The notes: generated by a model from the letters alone, not told the origin. 64,000 bases of DNA from Candidatus Aphodovivens avistercoris (GCA_018710945.1 DVIW01000013.1:51066-115065); one strand, 5' to 3'; counted from the first letter of the stretch, positions 42,395-52,381 are shown. A program made the numbers and translations.

Positions 42395-44590
42395 CTACGA
42401 ATACACAGGGACGTTGAATTTCAGCCCGCTTGACTCCATTGATTTTCCTGCAGCCTCATAGCAGTTGTCCATTATGCGGCTGATTCCAAGCACCCACGAA
42501 TTGAGCCCAGTGCAGTACTCGTGCCATGCAGAACCGGTTTCAGCAGCTCCGGGAACGGCCCATTTCATAAGGTACAGCGTGTTTTGATCGCCCGGATACC
42601 CCCGATTAAGGTAATTATCGGCGATCCACTCCGCAGCTCCGGTTATCGCCTTAGATGGCGAGGTCCATCCTTCTTTCACTGCCATCGCCCGACCGCCTGC
42701 CAAGGCGTTGCTGTCAACCGCTCCGATGCCGTAGAAGTTGTAATATGTCGTCCCCTTGTAATAGGGGTAATGAACGCCATTGACGATGACCTCTCCATCT
42801 TTGTCTGGAGTCCAGCCTCCCGCCAACTCAGAGCATCCCCAACCGCTCTCCCAGATCGCATGCGCAAGAAGGTATACCTCATTGACGCTCGAAGACTGAG
42901 CCGCCTGCTTAAAAGCCGATCCTTGATTCACGAGGTTGCTTTTCCTCCCATAGCTTTGCTCGGACCAAGAGCAATTGCTGGAGACGAAAGCATTCATGGA
43001 AGAAGGCGAAACCCCCGACCATCCATGATCGAGCTCCGCAAACTGATAGAACTCCGAAGCCCCGTATTGGTATTGATCAGGATCGAGAGCCGAATAGAAT
43101 TCGGACCAAGAGATTCCCTCGCCGCGCGCCACCTGTAAATCGGCCATGCGGCTCAAGCTGATCCCGTAATCCGTGGTGACGGTATTCTGATAGTAAGAAA
43201 ATCCTAGCTTTCCGCATATCTTAGATCTCACATTAACGGGAACAACAACCGAACTGCCGAAGAACTTCAGGCAGGAATCCACGCTTCCCTTATTATCCGT
43301 GATGGCATTCACGGAATCCGAGTTAGTGCCATCGGCAAGAAGAAGGACGGATTTCTCCTTACCCTGCACGACACCGCCACCGAGCGAATCATAGGGGCCT
43401 TGCCCCGAAGCGAAAGCCACGCCATCCCAACTAAAGCCTAGGTTTTTGACAGCGTATTCGGCTATAGCCATGCTCGTCTGATATCTATCGGGACCAGCGA
43501 GACGCTTCACGTAACCGCCTCGGCTATCCGCAATTCCCTTCAAATACTTCTCCGCGGCATTTGACACGACGGCAGTGCTGCCGGTGATGAGGAACTTGGA
43601 CGCCTTGTAATCGTTCTCGAGCGCTTTCTTTTGAGCGCTGGGCAGCGTCTTCGACTCATCGCAGAAGAACACAGGAATCTTCAGAGCATAGCTAACGGGA
43701 GAAATCGAAAGGGCGTCGGCAAATCCAGTCGCAGAAGAAATGATGGCCGTATCTCCACTCCAAAGGCCGTGAGTTTTTCCGTAATTGTAAACAGCCATCT
43801 GCGTCGCATACCTGTCCGCACCATAAACGCGCTCAACATTGTTTTTCGAGCCAACGATCGATGCAAGTTCGTTGAAGGCGCTTGCGTCGGCAACATCAGG
43901 GCTCCCTAGCAGCACGACATGCTTCACGCCAAGGCTCTTCAAAGCCTGCTCTGTAACAGTAGGGACGTCGGAAAGATTGGTAAGCAGAATTGGGCAATTC
44001 AATGCGCCCGCCAATCCAGCGGCAGCAATGGAGTCGGCATAGCCCAAACCGCTTGCAACGACCGCCGTGTCGCAAGAATCGAATGCGTAGAGCGCCTCTT
44101 TGGCCACTGTCGCATAGCGATCTTCACCACCCAATTCGACAACGGAACGAGTGGTTGCCGACATCAACGAGATTTCCGGAGAGAGATCGTCCAACGTCAA
44201 AGCCTCATCGGGAATGTAGGCGTACTCCCCCTCGTCATTTTGGTAATACGTCGATTCGGGAATCGAGGTTTCAGGGGTTTCGTTAACTCCAGAACCCTCA
44301 TCGCCAGCCTCGCTGTCTTCCGAATTGGAGACACTGGACAGGTCATCCGAGCCTGCAGGCTCTTCCTCGGAATCAATCGCGACATTGGAACTCTCGGGGG
44401 CGTTCTCCTCATCTTCGGCAGATTGGTCTCCGGCCATTCCAGGATCGCTCTTTCCCGATCCAATCGAATCCGTTTCAACATCGGCGAACGCTTTGGCGGG
44501 CGCCGAGAAGCTGATGCCGTAAAACGCCATCAGAAAGGAAATCACTACCGCGCATGCCTTTTTCGGCAAAGCTATTTTAGTTGGTTCCAC
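42395..44590 (-). CDS. Secreted CWB2 protein with C-terminal N-acetylglucosaminidase-like domain
   Basis: 731 residues. Signal peptide about 1-36 (hydrophobic VVISFLMAFYGISFS, then AKAFA). An acidic Ser/Glu-rich linker runs to about 145. Three CWB2 repeats occupy about 148-460 (ELGGEDRYATVA, VERVYGADRYATQMA, RLAGPDRYQTSMA). The C-terminus is a GH73/LytG-type glucosaminidase with the catalytic Glu in AHAIWESGWGCSELAGGW and the NFYGIGA block. It would sit on the wall polymer and cut glycan strands. The start is GTG after AAGGGGGATTC. It follows the amidase gene by nine bases, so two autolysins of different specificity are made together. Confidence 0.9.
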   Translation of the reverse strand: MEPTKIALPKKACAVVISFLMAFYGISFSAPAKAFADVETDSIGSGKSDPGMAGDQSAEDEENAPESSNVAIDSEEEPAGSDDLSSVSNSEDSEAGDEGSGVNETPETSIPESTYYQNDEGEYAYIPDEALTLDDLSPEISLMSATTRSVVELGGEDRYATVAKEALYAFDSCDTAVVASGLGYADSIAAAGLAGALNCPILLTNLSDVPTVTEQALKSLGVKHVVLLGSPDVADASAFNELASIVGSKNNVERVYGADRYATQMAVYNYGKTHGLWSGDTAIISSATGFADALSISPVSYALKIPVFFCDESKTLPSAQKKALENDYKASKFLITGSTAVVSNAAEKYLKGIADSRGGYVKRLAGPDRYQTSMAIAEYAVKNLGFSWDGVAFASGQGPYDSLGGGVVQGKEKSVLLLADGTNSDSVNAITDNKGSVDSCLKFFGSSVVVPVNVRSKICGKLGFSYYQNTVTTDYGISLSRMADLQVARGEGISWSEFYSALDPDQYQYGASEFYQFAELDHGWSGVSPSSMNAFVSSNCSWSEQSYGRKSNLVNQGSAFKQAAQSSSVNEVYLLAHAIWESGWGCSELAGGWTPDKDGEVIVNGVHYPYYKGTTYYNFYGIGAVDSNALAGGRAMAVKEGWTSPSKAITGAAEWIADNYLNRGYPGDQNTLYLMKWAVPGAAETGSAWHEYCTGLNSWVLGISRIMDNCYEAAGKSMESSGLKFNVPVYS

Positions 44591-44599
44591 GAATCCCCC

Positions 44600-46282
44600 T
44601 TATGCCTCAGCGATACCGCGGGCGATGCAAGCAGCCACGGTGTCGCGTCGAGAGTTGTAGATGTTCATATCGTTGGCGTTGTCTATGAATGCGATTTCGA
44701 GCAGCGTCGCGGGCACGTTTCCTCCCAGAATCGCCAGCTCATCGCTCTTCTGACCCCTATCGGTAAGGCTTGTCCCTTCGATCAGGTCATCGTGAATCCA
44801 ATCTTGGAGAGTATCCGATTTCGTAGCGGCGTTATATGAATGGATATAGGATTCCGTTCCGGTACCTCCACCAGCATTGAAGTGGATCGAAACGATGGCG
44901 CCGCAGCCGAGTTCGTATGCTTCAGCTTGGCGCAGTTTGTACCAGCCACCGTCAGTGTTGGTATAAACCTTGATACCGTATTGGTTCCTTAGCACATTTG
45001 CTATGCGATTAACCAGATCAACATTCAGGTCATACTCGGATCCGTATCCCTGAGCACCCGGATCCATCCAATCACCGCCAGAATCCCCCCAGCCATGACC
45101 GGCATCGAGATACAAAACGAAGTCATCGATATCGGTGAATTTGAATCCAAGGGTCATCGCAACGCGCGTTTTATAGGCGCCAGAAAAAATAACGTTATCC
45201 CCGAAGAACTTCATGGAGGCAACAGAGCGGAAAGGAAGCGAGATGGCCGATTTCGGATTGCCTTCATCGTTCAGAAGCATCACCGAGTTTTCCTTGCCCT
45301 GGATCACGCCGCCACCAAGGGCGTCGTACGGCGCAGTCCCCGATGCCAGAGCAACGCCATTCCACGTCATGCCGAGATTGTTGACAGCATAGTTGCATAT
45401 CGCCTCGCTCGTGGCGTATCGATCGGAACCGGAAAGACGCACGGTGGAACCGATTCCTTGGAGATACTTTTCGGCAGCAGCCGAAGTGACCACGGTACTT
45501 CCTGTCAGAATAATGTTATATCCATCGAAGGCTCCGCTTTCGAACACCGCCTTTTGCGCAGAAGGCAGCAATTTGGAGGAATCGATGAAGAACACCGGCG
45601 CCTTCTTCTTGAAGCTAATCGGAGAAACAGAAAGAGCGTCGGCGAAATCAATGGCGGAGGACACGACAACCGTATCGGTGTTCCAAAGTCCATTTCGAAC
45701 GCCATACTTGTACACTTCCATCTGGGTGGCATAGCGATCCTTGCCCCAAACGCGCTCAACCGAACCATTCGCGCCGACTATGGTTTTGAGCTGGTTCTCG
45801 ACGTTCTTCGAAGCGACGGTTTCGCTTCCGAGCAAAACTATGTCGGTGACGCCCAGCGTCCTCAGGGCGTTTTCGGTCACATCTGGAACATAACTCGGAT
45901 CAGTCAAAACGATCGGGCAGTTAAGCGCTCCCGCTAGCCCCGCTGCAGAAATAGAATCGGCGTATCCGGCACCGCTAGCCACGATAGCGACACTCGATTT
46001 GGAGAAGCCGTAAAGCGCCTCGCGCGCGGAGGTGTCGTAACGGTCACTTCCCCCTAGCGTCTGCACTGCATATGACTTGCTGGCAAACGTCGAGACACCG
46101 TTGTCGAATTGGCTGGCGTCCGTATCAATCAGCCCAGAATCGATCGCCTCTTGGATCTCTTCTTCGGTAGCGGGTGTTTGGTCCTGATCTTCGGGGATAT
46201 ACGCAAGCGCTTGCACGGGAAAAGCCAAGCTCACCCCTACAACCGCCGCAAGCAGGATCGCACTAAACCGTTTCATCTTCAT
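44600..46282 (-). CDS. Secreted CWB2 N-acetylmuramoyl-L-alanine amidase
   Basis: 560 residues. Signal peptide about 1-28 (FSAILLAAVVGVSLAFPVQALA). Three CWB2 repeats follow at about 58-355 (TLGGSDRYDTSA, VERVWGKDRYATQM, RLSGSDRYATSEA). The C-terminus is an Amidase_3 zinc domain with VLYLDAGHG, IVSIHFNAG and LLEIAFIDN containing the metal ligands and catalytic Glu. It cuts the peptide from the muramic acid. TAGGAGG overlaps the stop of the gene before; ATG 46282 is preferred, with 46306 and 46294 as other options. Confidence 0.9.
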   Translation of the reverse strand: MKMKRFSAILLAAVVGVSLAFPVQALAYIPEDQDQTPATEEEIQEAIDSGLIDTDASQFDNGVSTFASKSYAVQTLGGSDRYDTSAREALYGFSKSSVAIVASGAGYADSISAAGLAGALNCPIVLTDPSYVPDVTENALRTLGVTDIVLLGSETVASKNVENQLKTIVGANGSVERVWGKDRYATQMEVYKYGVRNGLWNTDTVVVSSAIDFADALSVSPISFKKKAPVFFIDSSKLLPSAQKAVFESGAFDGYNIILTGSTVVTSAAAEKYLQGIGSTVRLSGSDRYATSEAICNYAVNNLGMTWNGVALASGTAPYDALGGGVIQGKENSVMLLNDEGNPKSAISLPFRSVASMKFFGDNVIFSGAYKTRVAMTLGFKFTDIDDFVLYLDAGHGWGDSGGDWMDPGAQGYGSEYDLNVDLVNRIANVLRNQYGIKVYTNTDGGWYKLRQAEAYELGCGAIVSIHFNAGGGTGTESYIHSYNAATKSDTLQDWIHDDLIEGTSLTDRGQKSDELAILGGNVPATLLEIAFIDNANDMNIYNSRRDTVAACIARGIAEA

Positions 46283-46298
46283 TTTCTGCTGCATCCTC

Positions 46299-47333
46299 CT
46301 ATTCATCGGCAGAACCGCCTTTCATCCATTCCAGAAAACCAGACAAGCGGCCTTTTCTTTCGAGAAACTCAATTATTGCAGAAAGCTGCCTATCGTTACC
46401 TCCTGCATCCTTGTTTTCATGGTAAAGGCTGTTTTCCTGCGTACCTTCAGCATGCAGGAGCTCGAATCCTCCTCCGATGTCCACAACTTCCGTGCCCGCC
46501 AACGCAGACATGACCTTCAGCCACATGTCGTCCGCATGCAGACAAAGCTCCCGAATCGCCTCGGAATCGAAGACACCCCCGTCTAAGCATTTCGACGGGT
46601 ACAGGACCCCGCCCACGCCGGTGGGAACAAGCAGCCTGTTCGGCGAATCGACAATCCTGCTCTGCTCTTCCTCCCAATCAAGGTAATTCGCAACCGAGCC
46701 ATCCTTGGAGAATCCCATAACATGCGTGCGAGCGGCGATAACGCATCCCGGATGGCGTCTCCCTCCCTCGACAAGCCTTTGAATGTGGTCTGCAGGATAC
46801 AGGGTGTCATCGTCGAACGTCACCACGGTAGCCTGCGGCAACAGCTGCATCACGTGGTAGTACTTGTTATGCGGACCCAAGTCCTCGTCCACCCAAACGA
46901 TTTTCGCACCAAGGGCTTTGATGGAATGGAGAACCCCTACAGGCAAGTTCGCAAGCCCCAAGGGGAAGTCCCCGCGAGGGATCCAAAGCAGCACGGCGTC
47001 GGGCCTGAAGGATTGCCGCAGCAGCGACTGCAGCATCGGGGCAGAATACGCAGCCCTCGGACCATAAGTCGCGACAGAAACGACGAGAGGAGCCGAAACT
47101 CCTTCCACCAAAGAAGGAACTTCATCATAAGCGCATTCCAACTCGGCTCCAAACGAATCGACGTACATCATCGCCATCTCGCGCCTCAAGACGTCGATAT
47201 CCCCGGAAAGTTCCTCCTTTAAACGCAGCCGCGCCGCTTCGGAGAACCCGCGCTCTTCCGCTAAACGCGCATCGACCATTCGAGTGCTCGGCGGAAAAAC
47301 GCTCTTCAAAATGCGCTTCAGCTTCGATTCCAT
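46299..47333 (-). CDS. Glycosyltransferase with FDDD motif
   Basis: 344 residues. VSVATYGPRAAYSAPMLQSLL, LLWIPRGDFPLGLANLP, DEDLGPHNKYY and the metal-binding FDDDTLYPADHI match a GT-A group found in capsule loci, often noted only as glycosyltransferase. The N-terminal 70 residues are helical and basic. It would add one sugar in the cytoplasm. It lies ten bases after ugd and directly before the amidase gene, whose ribosome site overlaps its stop. The start at 47333 is chosen because it removes overlap with ugd; the upstream site is weak. Confidence 0.8.
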   Translation of the reverse strand: MESKLKRILKSVFPPSTRMVDARLAEERGFSEAARLRLKEELSGDIDVLRREMAMMYVDSFGAELECAYDEVPSLVEGVSAPLVVSVATYGPRAAYSAPMLQSLLRQSFRPDAVLLWIPRGDFPLGLANLPVGVLHSIKALGAKIVWVDEDLGPHNKYYHVMQLLPQATVVTFDDDTLYPADHIQRLVEGGRRHPGCVIAARTHVMGFSKDGSVANYLDWEEEQSRIVDSPNRLLVPTGVGGVLYPSKCLDGGVFDSEAIRELCLHADDMWLKVMSALAGTEVVDIGGGFELLHAEGTQENSLYHENKDAGGNDRQLSAIIEFLERKGRLSGFLEWMKGGSADE

Positions 47334-47343
47334 ATGCTTTCGG

Positions 47344-48573
47344 TTAATCCCTCCCGAACAGATCCCTCGTGTAGACCTTGCCCGCCACGTCTTCAAGCTC
47401 ATCGCTCCAACGGTTCGCAGCTATCACATCGCAGCGGCTCTTGAAGTCATCCAGATCGCGTGTCACTTCGCAGCCCTCGAACATGGGCGCATCGAGCGTC
47501 GGCTCGTAGACGAGCATGCGGTATCCCTTCTCGGAGATTCGAGCCATCACGCCTTGTATCGACGATTGACGGAAGTTGTCCGACCCTGTCTTCATCGTGA
47601 GGCGGTAGATGCCGATGACGGGATCCTCCACGCCCTCGGCCCGTGCGATCAACTCGTCGGCAACGAACGCCTTCCTCGTCCCGTTCGCCTCCACGATGGC
47701 GCTGATCAGATTCTGGGGGACGTCACGATAATTCGCCAGAAGCTGCTTGGTATCCTTGGGCAGGCAATAGCCTCCGTAGCCGAACGACGGGTTGTTGTAG
47801 TGCGATCCGATGCGCGGATCCATGCAAACGCCTTCGATGATCCTCTTGGCATCAAGCCCCTTGCTCTGCGCATACGTGTCCAGCTCGTTGAAGAAGCTCA
47901 CACGCAGCGCCAAGTACGTGTTGGAGAACAGCTTGATCGATTCCGCATCCGTCATGCCGCAGACGAAGCAGGGGATCTCCTCCCCCGCACCCGAAACATC
48001 GGCCTCGGCGCCTTCACGCAGCAGCGTCGCAAAGGCGTCCGCAGCTTCCACCGATGCCCGATCCTCCATGCGAGCTCCCACGATGATGCGGGAAGGATGG
48101 AGGTTGTCGTAAAGGGCTTTGCCCTCGCGCAAGAACTCCGGCGAGAAGAGGATCCTGCGATCGCCGCGCTTCTCGGAAAGCTCCGAGGTGTAGCCCACCG
48201 GCACCGTCGACTTGATGACGATCCAACACTCTTCGTTAACGCGCCTGACGGCATCGATCGCCGCCTCCACGCTGGAGGTGTCGAAGTGGTTCCGTTCGGA
48301 ATCGTAATCGGTGGGCGTGGCGATGACGACGATATCCGCGTCGCAATACGCCTGAGCCTCATCGCAAGTGGCTAGCAGGTCAAGCTTCCGCGCGCCCTCT
48401 TTCCACTCCGCTAGGAACCGCTCGATCTCCGCATCGGCGATGGGGCTGATCCCGCAGTTGAGCAGATCGACCTTGCCCTGAACGATATCCAACGCTCTAA
48501 CTTGGTTCTTCTGGGCGAGAAGGACCGCTATGGAAAGCCCCACATACCCTATTCCAGCCACCGCGATCTTCAT
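47344..48573 (-). CDS. ugd: UDP-glucose 6-dehydrogenase
   Basis: 409 residues, the short HasB/Ugd class: NAD-binding [57 protein letters not shown], and the catalytic Cys in [13 protein letters not shown]. It oxidises UDP-glucose to UDP-glucuronate twice over in the cytoplasm, so the polymer probably contains uronic acid or a sugar made from it. It heads an operon of five genes down to 41209. ATG 48573 follows AAGGCGGGG. A 14-bp inverted repeat lies 39 bases before the start. Confidence 0.94.
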   Translation of the reverse strand: MKIAVAGIGYVGLSIAVLLAQKNQVRALDIVQGKVDLLNCGISPIADAEIERFLAEWKEGARKLDLLATCDEAQAYCDADIVVIATPTDYDSERNHFDTSSVEAAIDAVRRVNEECWIVIKSTVPVGYTSELSEKRGDRRILFSPEFLREGKALYDNLHPSRIIVGARMEDRASVEAADAFATLLREGAEADVSGAGEEIPCFVCGMTDAESIKLFSNTYLALRVSFFNELDTYAQSKGLDAKRIIEGVCMDPRIGSHYNNPSFGYGGYCLPKDTKQLLANYRDVPQNLISAIVEANGTRKAFVADELIARAEGVEDPVIGIYRLTMKTGSDNFRQSSIQGVMARISEKGYRMLVYEPTLDAPMFEGCEVTRDLDDFKSRCDVIAANRWSDELEDVAGKVYTRDLFGRD

Positions 48574-48611
48574 CGAACCCCGCCTTAGCACTCTTTTTTA
48601 TTTCGGACTGA

Positions 48612-48658
48612 TCTTCGCAGTTCGCAATGATACCCGTTCTCCCCGCGAACTGCGAAGA
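48612..48658. promoter_or_regulatory. 14-bp inverted repeat in the ugd divergent gap
   Basis: TCTTCGCAGTTCGC (48612-48625) and its exact reverse complement (48645-48658), 19-base centre. The genes diverge and there is no U-rich tail in either direction, so an operator or leader hairpin for ugd is more likely than a terminator. Confidence 0.6.
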
Positions 48659-48705
48659 ATCCCCTCATTCTCTACCCCCTCCGGATGCGAGAGGCGGTGA
48701 TGTAC

Positions 48706-48711
48706 TATAGT
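48706..48711 (+). promoter_or_regulatory. -10 element (TATAGT) of the DUF6056-like gene
   Basis: GTACTATAGTGGGGCACG; nearly the same as the box at 54911 (ACTATAATGGGGTGCG). Only 14 bases separate it from the ATG at 48726, which would give a leader of about eight bases. Confidence 0.45.
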
Positions 48712-48725
48712 GGGGCACGCAAACC

Positions 48726-50255
48726 ATGAGAACGGAAAGAAGACCCGCCATCGCGATGACGCCCCAAACCCGCACCAACCAGCCCGAATCGCGCTTCCGC
48801 CAAGCCGTCGTCATCTTGGCGCTCATCGGCGCGGCGAGCCTCGCGCCGCTCATCGTCGCGTCTTTTTTCAACCATCCCAGCGCCGACGACTTCAGCTACT
48901 CCGTCGTCACGCATGCTGCGGCGCAGGCGGACGGCATCGCTTCCGTCATCCAGGCGGCGTTCGACACCTCGATGCGCTACATGCAAACATGGCAGGGGCT
49001 CTACTCCTCCGCCTTCGTGCTTGCTCTGAACCCGGCTATCTTCGGCGAGGGCTTCTACGCCCTCACCTGCCCTCTGCTCATGGCGGTCTCGCTGGGAGCG
49101 TTCCTCCTGTTCTTCCGCTCGCTCTGCAAAAACGTTATCGCCAGCCCCTCTAAGGCATGGATCGGCGTCGCGCTGTTGGCATGGCTCTTCTTCATCCAGA
49201 CCATGCCCTCGCCCGTGCAGGGGCTCTACTGGTACAACGGGGCGATGAACTACCTGTTCTTCTGGTCGCTGGGGCTCATCGTGCTAGCCATGATGGTGTC
49301 CTACCTGACGTCCTCCGGCTGGAAGGCAGCCGTCTTGCTGCTGGCGTCCACGTTGCTGGCGTTCGTCGTCGCCGGCGGCAACCACGTCAGCTCCTTCGCC
49401 TGCATCCTCGGGCTCGCCTACATCGCCGCCGTCGATGCCATCCGCCATCGCCGCTTCTTCGCGCTGATCCCCCTTGCGGCCTGCATCGTCGGCTTCGCCA
49501 TCGTCATGACCGCCCCCGGAACCGCCGTCCGCTCCGCACGCCTGGCGACAGAAGCCGGCGTCCACAACTCCATCCCCTGGACGCTGGCAATGGCGCCCTA
49601 CACGCTGCTCTCGTGCCTGAGCGAATGGGTGAACCTGCAGTACCTGTGCTTCCTCGCCTTGGCTACCCCCCTGTTCCACCGCATCTGCATCGCAGGAGGC
49701 ATGAAGACGGGGCTGCTCACGGTGCGCAATGCGGCACTGACCGCGCTTGCCTCCTGCGCATTCCTTATCGGCATGCTGTGCGTGCCCCTCTACTCGCTGC
49801 AGTCCCTCGGCGAGCCGCGTATCGTCGACATCGTCTACGCGACCTTCGTCGTCCTCAGCGCGTTCACCGCCTTCCTCTTCTACGGCGCGCTGTTCCGGCG
49901 GGGGATCCCGGAGCGGCTCGCCTCCGCGCTCTCCTTCCGCTCGCGCGCATCGGCAATCGCGGCAGCCGTGCTCCTGTTGGCGATCATCGTGGCGCCGTCC
50001 ACCTTCTCCCTTGCCTTCGACGAACTGCGCAGCGGGCAGATCCAGTCCTACGACGCCCAGATAGACGCGCGCCTTGCCATCTACGGGGACGCCTCCGTCC
50101 GCGATGCCGTGTTTCCCCAGCTCACGGAAAAACCGGAGCTCATCTACTTCGACGACATCACCGACGACCCCGCCGATTGGCGAAACGTCGACGCAGCGGC
50201 GTATTACAATAAGGACTCGGTGGCGCTGGAACCGTCCGCCAGCGACGCAAGCTGA
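48726..50255 (+). CDS. DUF6056-like multi-membrane protein
   Basis: 509 residues, about 11-12 helices. The first loop, FFNHPSADDFSYSVVTHAA, has the paired acidic residues common in GT-C-like proteins, and PVQGLYWYNGAMNYLFFW is a strong family-type block. A soluble C-terminal tail of about 60 residues follows the last helix. Likely transfers a polyprenyl-linked sugar made by the GtrB-like enzyme 19 bases downstream (inference from neighbourhood). The start is uncertain: ATG 48726 lies just after the -10 and has no ribosome site; ATG 48756 is the alternative. Confidence 0.7.
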   Translation: MRTERRPAIAMTPQTRTNQPESRFRQAVVILALIGAASLAPLIVASFFNHPSADDFSYSVVTHAAAQADGIASVIQAAFDTSMRYMQTWQGLYSSAFVLALNPAIFGEGFYALTCPLLMAVSLGAFLLFFRSLCKNVIASPSKAWIGVALLAWLFFIQTMPSPVQGLYWYNGAMNYLFFWSLGLIVLAMMVSYLTSSGWKAAVLLLASTLLAFVVAGGNHVSSFACILGLAYIAAVDAIRHRRFFALIPLAACIVGFAIVMTAPGTAVRSARLATEAGVHNSIPWTLAMAPYTLLSCLSEWVNLQYLCFLALATPLFHRICIAGGMKTGLLTVRNAALTALASCAFLIGMLCVPLYSLQSLGEPRIVDIVYATFVVLSAFTAFLFYGALFRRGIPERLASALSFRSRASAIAAAVLLLAIIVAPSTFSLAFDELRSGQIQSYDAQIDARLAIYGDASVRDAVFPQLTEKPELIYFDDITDDPADWRNVDAAAYYNKDSVALEPSASDAS

Positions 50256-50274
50256 ACGCTAGGAGATGCTCGGA

Positions 50275-51231
50275 ATGGCCCTGATCTCGATCGTTGTCCC
50301 CTGCTATAACGAACAGGAAGCGCTCCCCCTGTTCGCAGCCGAGCTGGGCCGCATCGTCGGCGAGATGGGCGCCGAATTCGACGGCCTGTCGTTCGAGGCC
50401 GTGTTCGTCGACGACGGATCATCCGACGGCACCCTCCGCGCCCTCAAGGAACTCACGGGCGACGGATCGCTCCCCTTCGCGGCTCGCTACCTGTCGTTCT
50501 CGCGCAATTTCGGCAAGGAGGCCGCCATCTACGCCGGCTTGGAGCATGCCCGCGGCGATTACGTCGCCATCATGGATGCTGACCTGCAGGATCCCCCCGC
50601 GCTGCTTGCCGATATGTACCGCGCGGTGACTCAGGAGGGCTTCGATTGCGCCGCTGCGCGCAGGACCACCCGCGAGGGCGAGCCCCCCATACGCTCGTTC
50701 TTCGCGCGGCGCTTCTACCGCCTCATCAACAAGCTTTCCAAGACCGAAGTGGCCGACGGCGCGCGCGACTTCCGCCTCATGAAGCGCTGCGTGGTGGACG
50801 CCGTGCTGTCGCTGGGAGAGTACAACCGTTTCTCGAAAGGCATCTTCGGATGGGTGGGGTTCAAGAACAAATGGATCCCCTACGAAAACGTCAACCGTGC
50901 GGCTGGCGAGTCGAAATGGAGCTTCTTCTCGCTGCTGCTGTACTCCATCGACGGCATCGTGGCCTTCTCCACCAAGCCGCTGGCCATCGCCTCCGTGTCG
51001 GGGATCCTGTTGTGCCTTATCGCCCTGCTGCTCACCGCCTACATCGTGGTGCGCACCCTGCTGTACGGCGACCCGGTGGCCGGCTGGCCGTCCACCGCCT
51101 GCATCATCCTGTTCATCGGCGGACTCCAACTGCTGTGCATGGGCATATTCGGCCAATACCTGGCGAAGACGTACCTGGAGACGAAACGCCGCCCGATCTA
51201 CCTGGTCAGGGAGACGAACATCGAGAAATAA
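50275..51231 (+). CDS. GtrB/ArnC-type polyprenyl-phosphate glycosyltransferase
   Basis: 318 residues. ISIVVPCYNEQEALPLF, VDDGSSDGTL, SRNFGKEAAIYAGLEHARGDY, the DXD in IMDADLQDPP, and RFYRLINKLS followed by ARDFRLMKR are the marks of this membrane GT2 class; two C-terminal helices (about 230-250 and 265-290) anchor it. It would make undecaprenyl-phosphate glucose or a similar donor for external glycosylation. TAGGAG before ATG 50275 decides the start. It differs from the small DPM1-like enzyme at 16124, which lacks the helix pair, so the locus has two polyprenyl-sugar donors. Confidence 0.92.
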   Translation: MALISIVVPCYNEQEALPLFAAELGRIVGEMGAEFDGLSFEAVFVDDGSSDGTLRALKELTGDGSLPFAARYLSFSRNFGKEAAIYAGLEHARGDYVAIMDADLQDPPALLADMYRAVTQEGFDCAAARRTTREGEPPIRSFFARRFYRLINKLSKTEVADGARDFRLMKRCVVDAVLSLGEYNRFSKGIFGWVGFKNKWIPYENVNRAAGESKWSFFSLLLYSIDGIVAFSTKPLAIASVSGILLCLIALLLTAYIVVRTLLYGDPVAGWPSTACIILFIGGLQLLCMGIFGQYLAKTYLETKRRPIYLVRETNIEK

Positions 51232-51302
51232 ACGCGGCCAACGAAGCGAGGTCCTGTGGCAGCAAGCGCAGGCGGAGCACAAGATCTTCCATCAAGGCTC
51301 GC

Positions 51303-51336
51303 TCCTCAGGAAGCCTTCCGCGCACCTTCTTGAGGA
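51303..51336. terminator. Possible bidirectional terminator hairpin
   Basis: TCCTCAGGAAG (51303-51313) pairs with CTTCTTGAGGA (51326-51336) over 11 bp with one G-U pair, between two convergent genes. It lacks a U run on either side. Confidence 0.4.
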
Positions 51337-51346
51337 CCTATTGCCC

Positions 51347-52381
51347 CTACGGCACCATGTGCCTTACGACAGGGATCCGTTTCATCACCAGCACGACCGC
51401 CAAGCACGCCAGATACAGCGCTAGCGGCCCTGCGACGCGCAGCGCCACGGAAGTCTCCAGAACCCCCAAGAAGTTGAACACCACGCCCGCCAGCACCACG
51501 TTGTGCATGAGGTACACGCCGAACGAACACGACGAAACGCGCGAGAGCGCCCGGCACAGCTTCGGCCGCGCCGCCACCGGCGACCAATCGCGGTATTTGA
51601 ACCAGGTGAACACGGCAACGGAGTACAGCACCGCCGGAAACGCCAGGTAGGTGAAGTAGGTCCTGTCGACTGCTCCCGCCGCTTCCGAGAAGACCAGCGT
51701 GTAGCCGAAGCGGAACAGCAGCCCGAACATCCCCAGCGCATACACTGCCAGCCGCGTCCTGCGCGGCATGTCCCCCTCCGCAATGAGGAAGCCCAGAATC
51801 GCGTACATCAGATACCCCGATGCGGCGGCGATATCGAGATCAGGATTCCACGATCCCCAGCCCAAAGCAGAGAGCGCATAGGGCCCGACAGATTGGCACG
51901 CGAACGCCACCGCCACCGCGTAGACGAGCACTTTCTTATGGTCGGCAAGAAGCGACAGCAGCGGCATGGAAAGGTACATCCCGAACAGCGGGAAGAAGAA
52001 CCAGTAGGTGCTCTCGATCTGAGACGAAAAAAAGTACGAGACGAACTGCGCGATGCCGAAGCCCGGATCGGGATGATGGAACCCGAAGCGGTAGAGATAG
52101 ATGAGCACGCTGAACGCCAGCAAGGGAACGAGCGTCTTGACGAAGCGCTTCTTCAGGAACGCCTTGGTGTCGTAGCGCTCGCGGTAGCGCATGAGGTTGG
52201 CACCCGAGATCATGAAGAAGATCGGGACGGCGAAGTAGCACGCCGCCTCGATCGCCATGCCCAGGATCCAGTTTCCCCCGGGCGCGTAGGTATGCACCAT
52301 CACGTTGCAGTGCATCGCCACGACGCAGATGCACGCGACGATGTTCAAAACGTCGTAATAGACGATGCGCTTGCCTGCCAC
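51347..52381 (-). CDS. Acyltransferase-3 family membrane O-acyltransferase
   Basis: 344 residues, about ten helices: RIVYYDVLNIVACICVVAMHC with the family His, AVPIFFMISGANLMRYRERYD, the basic KKRFVKTLVPLLAF, and GVYLMHNVVL near the end. Adds acyl groups to glycans at the outer face. The start is taken as GTG 52381, with AGGAGG seven bases upstream and a TACAAT box about 30 bases away; the longer frame would begin above the predicted promoter. Confidence 0.87.
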   Translation of the reverse strand: MAGKRIVYYDVLNIVACICVVAMHCNVMVHTYAPGGNWILGMAIEAACYFAVPIFFMISGANLMRYRERYDTKAFLKKRFVKTLVPLLAFSVLIYLYRFGFHHPDPGFGIAQFVSYFFSSQIESTYWFFFPLFGMYLSMPLLSLLADHKKVLVYAVAVAFACQSVGPYALSALGWGSWNPDLDIAAASGYLMYAILGFLIAEGDMPRRTRLAVYALGMFGLLFRFGYTLVFSEAAGAVDRTYFTYLAFPAVLYSVAVFTWFKYRDWSPVAARPKLCRALSRVSSCSFGVYLMHNVVLAGVVFNFLGVLETSVALRVAGPLALYLACLAVVLVMKRIPVVRHMVP

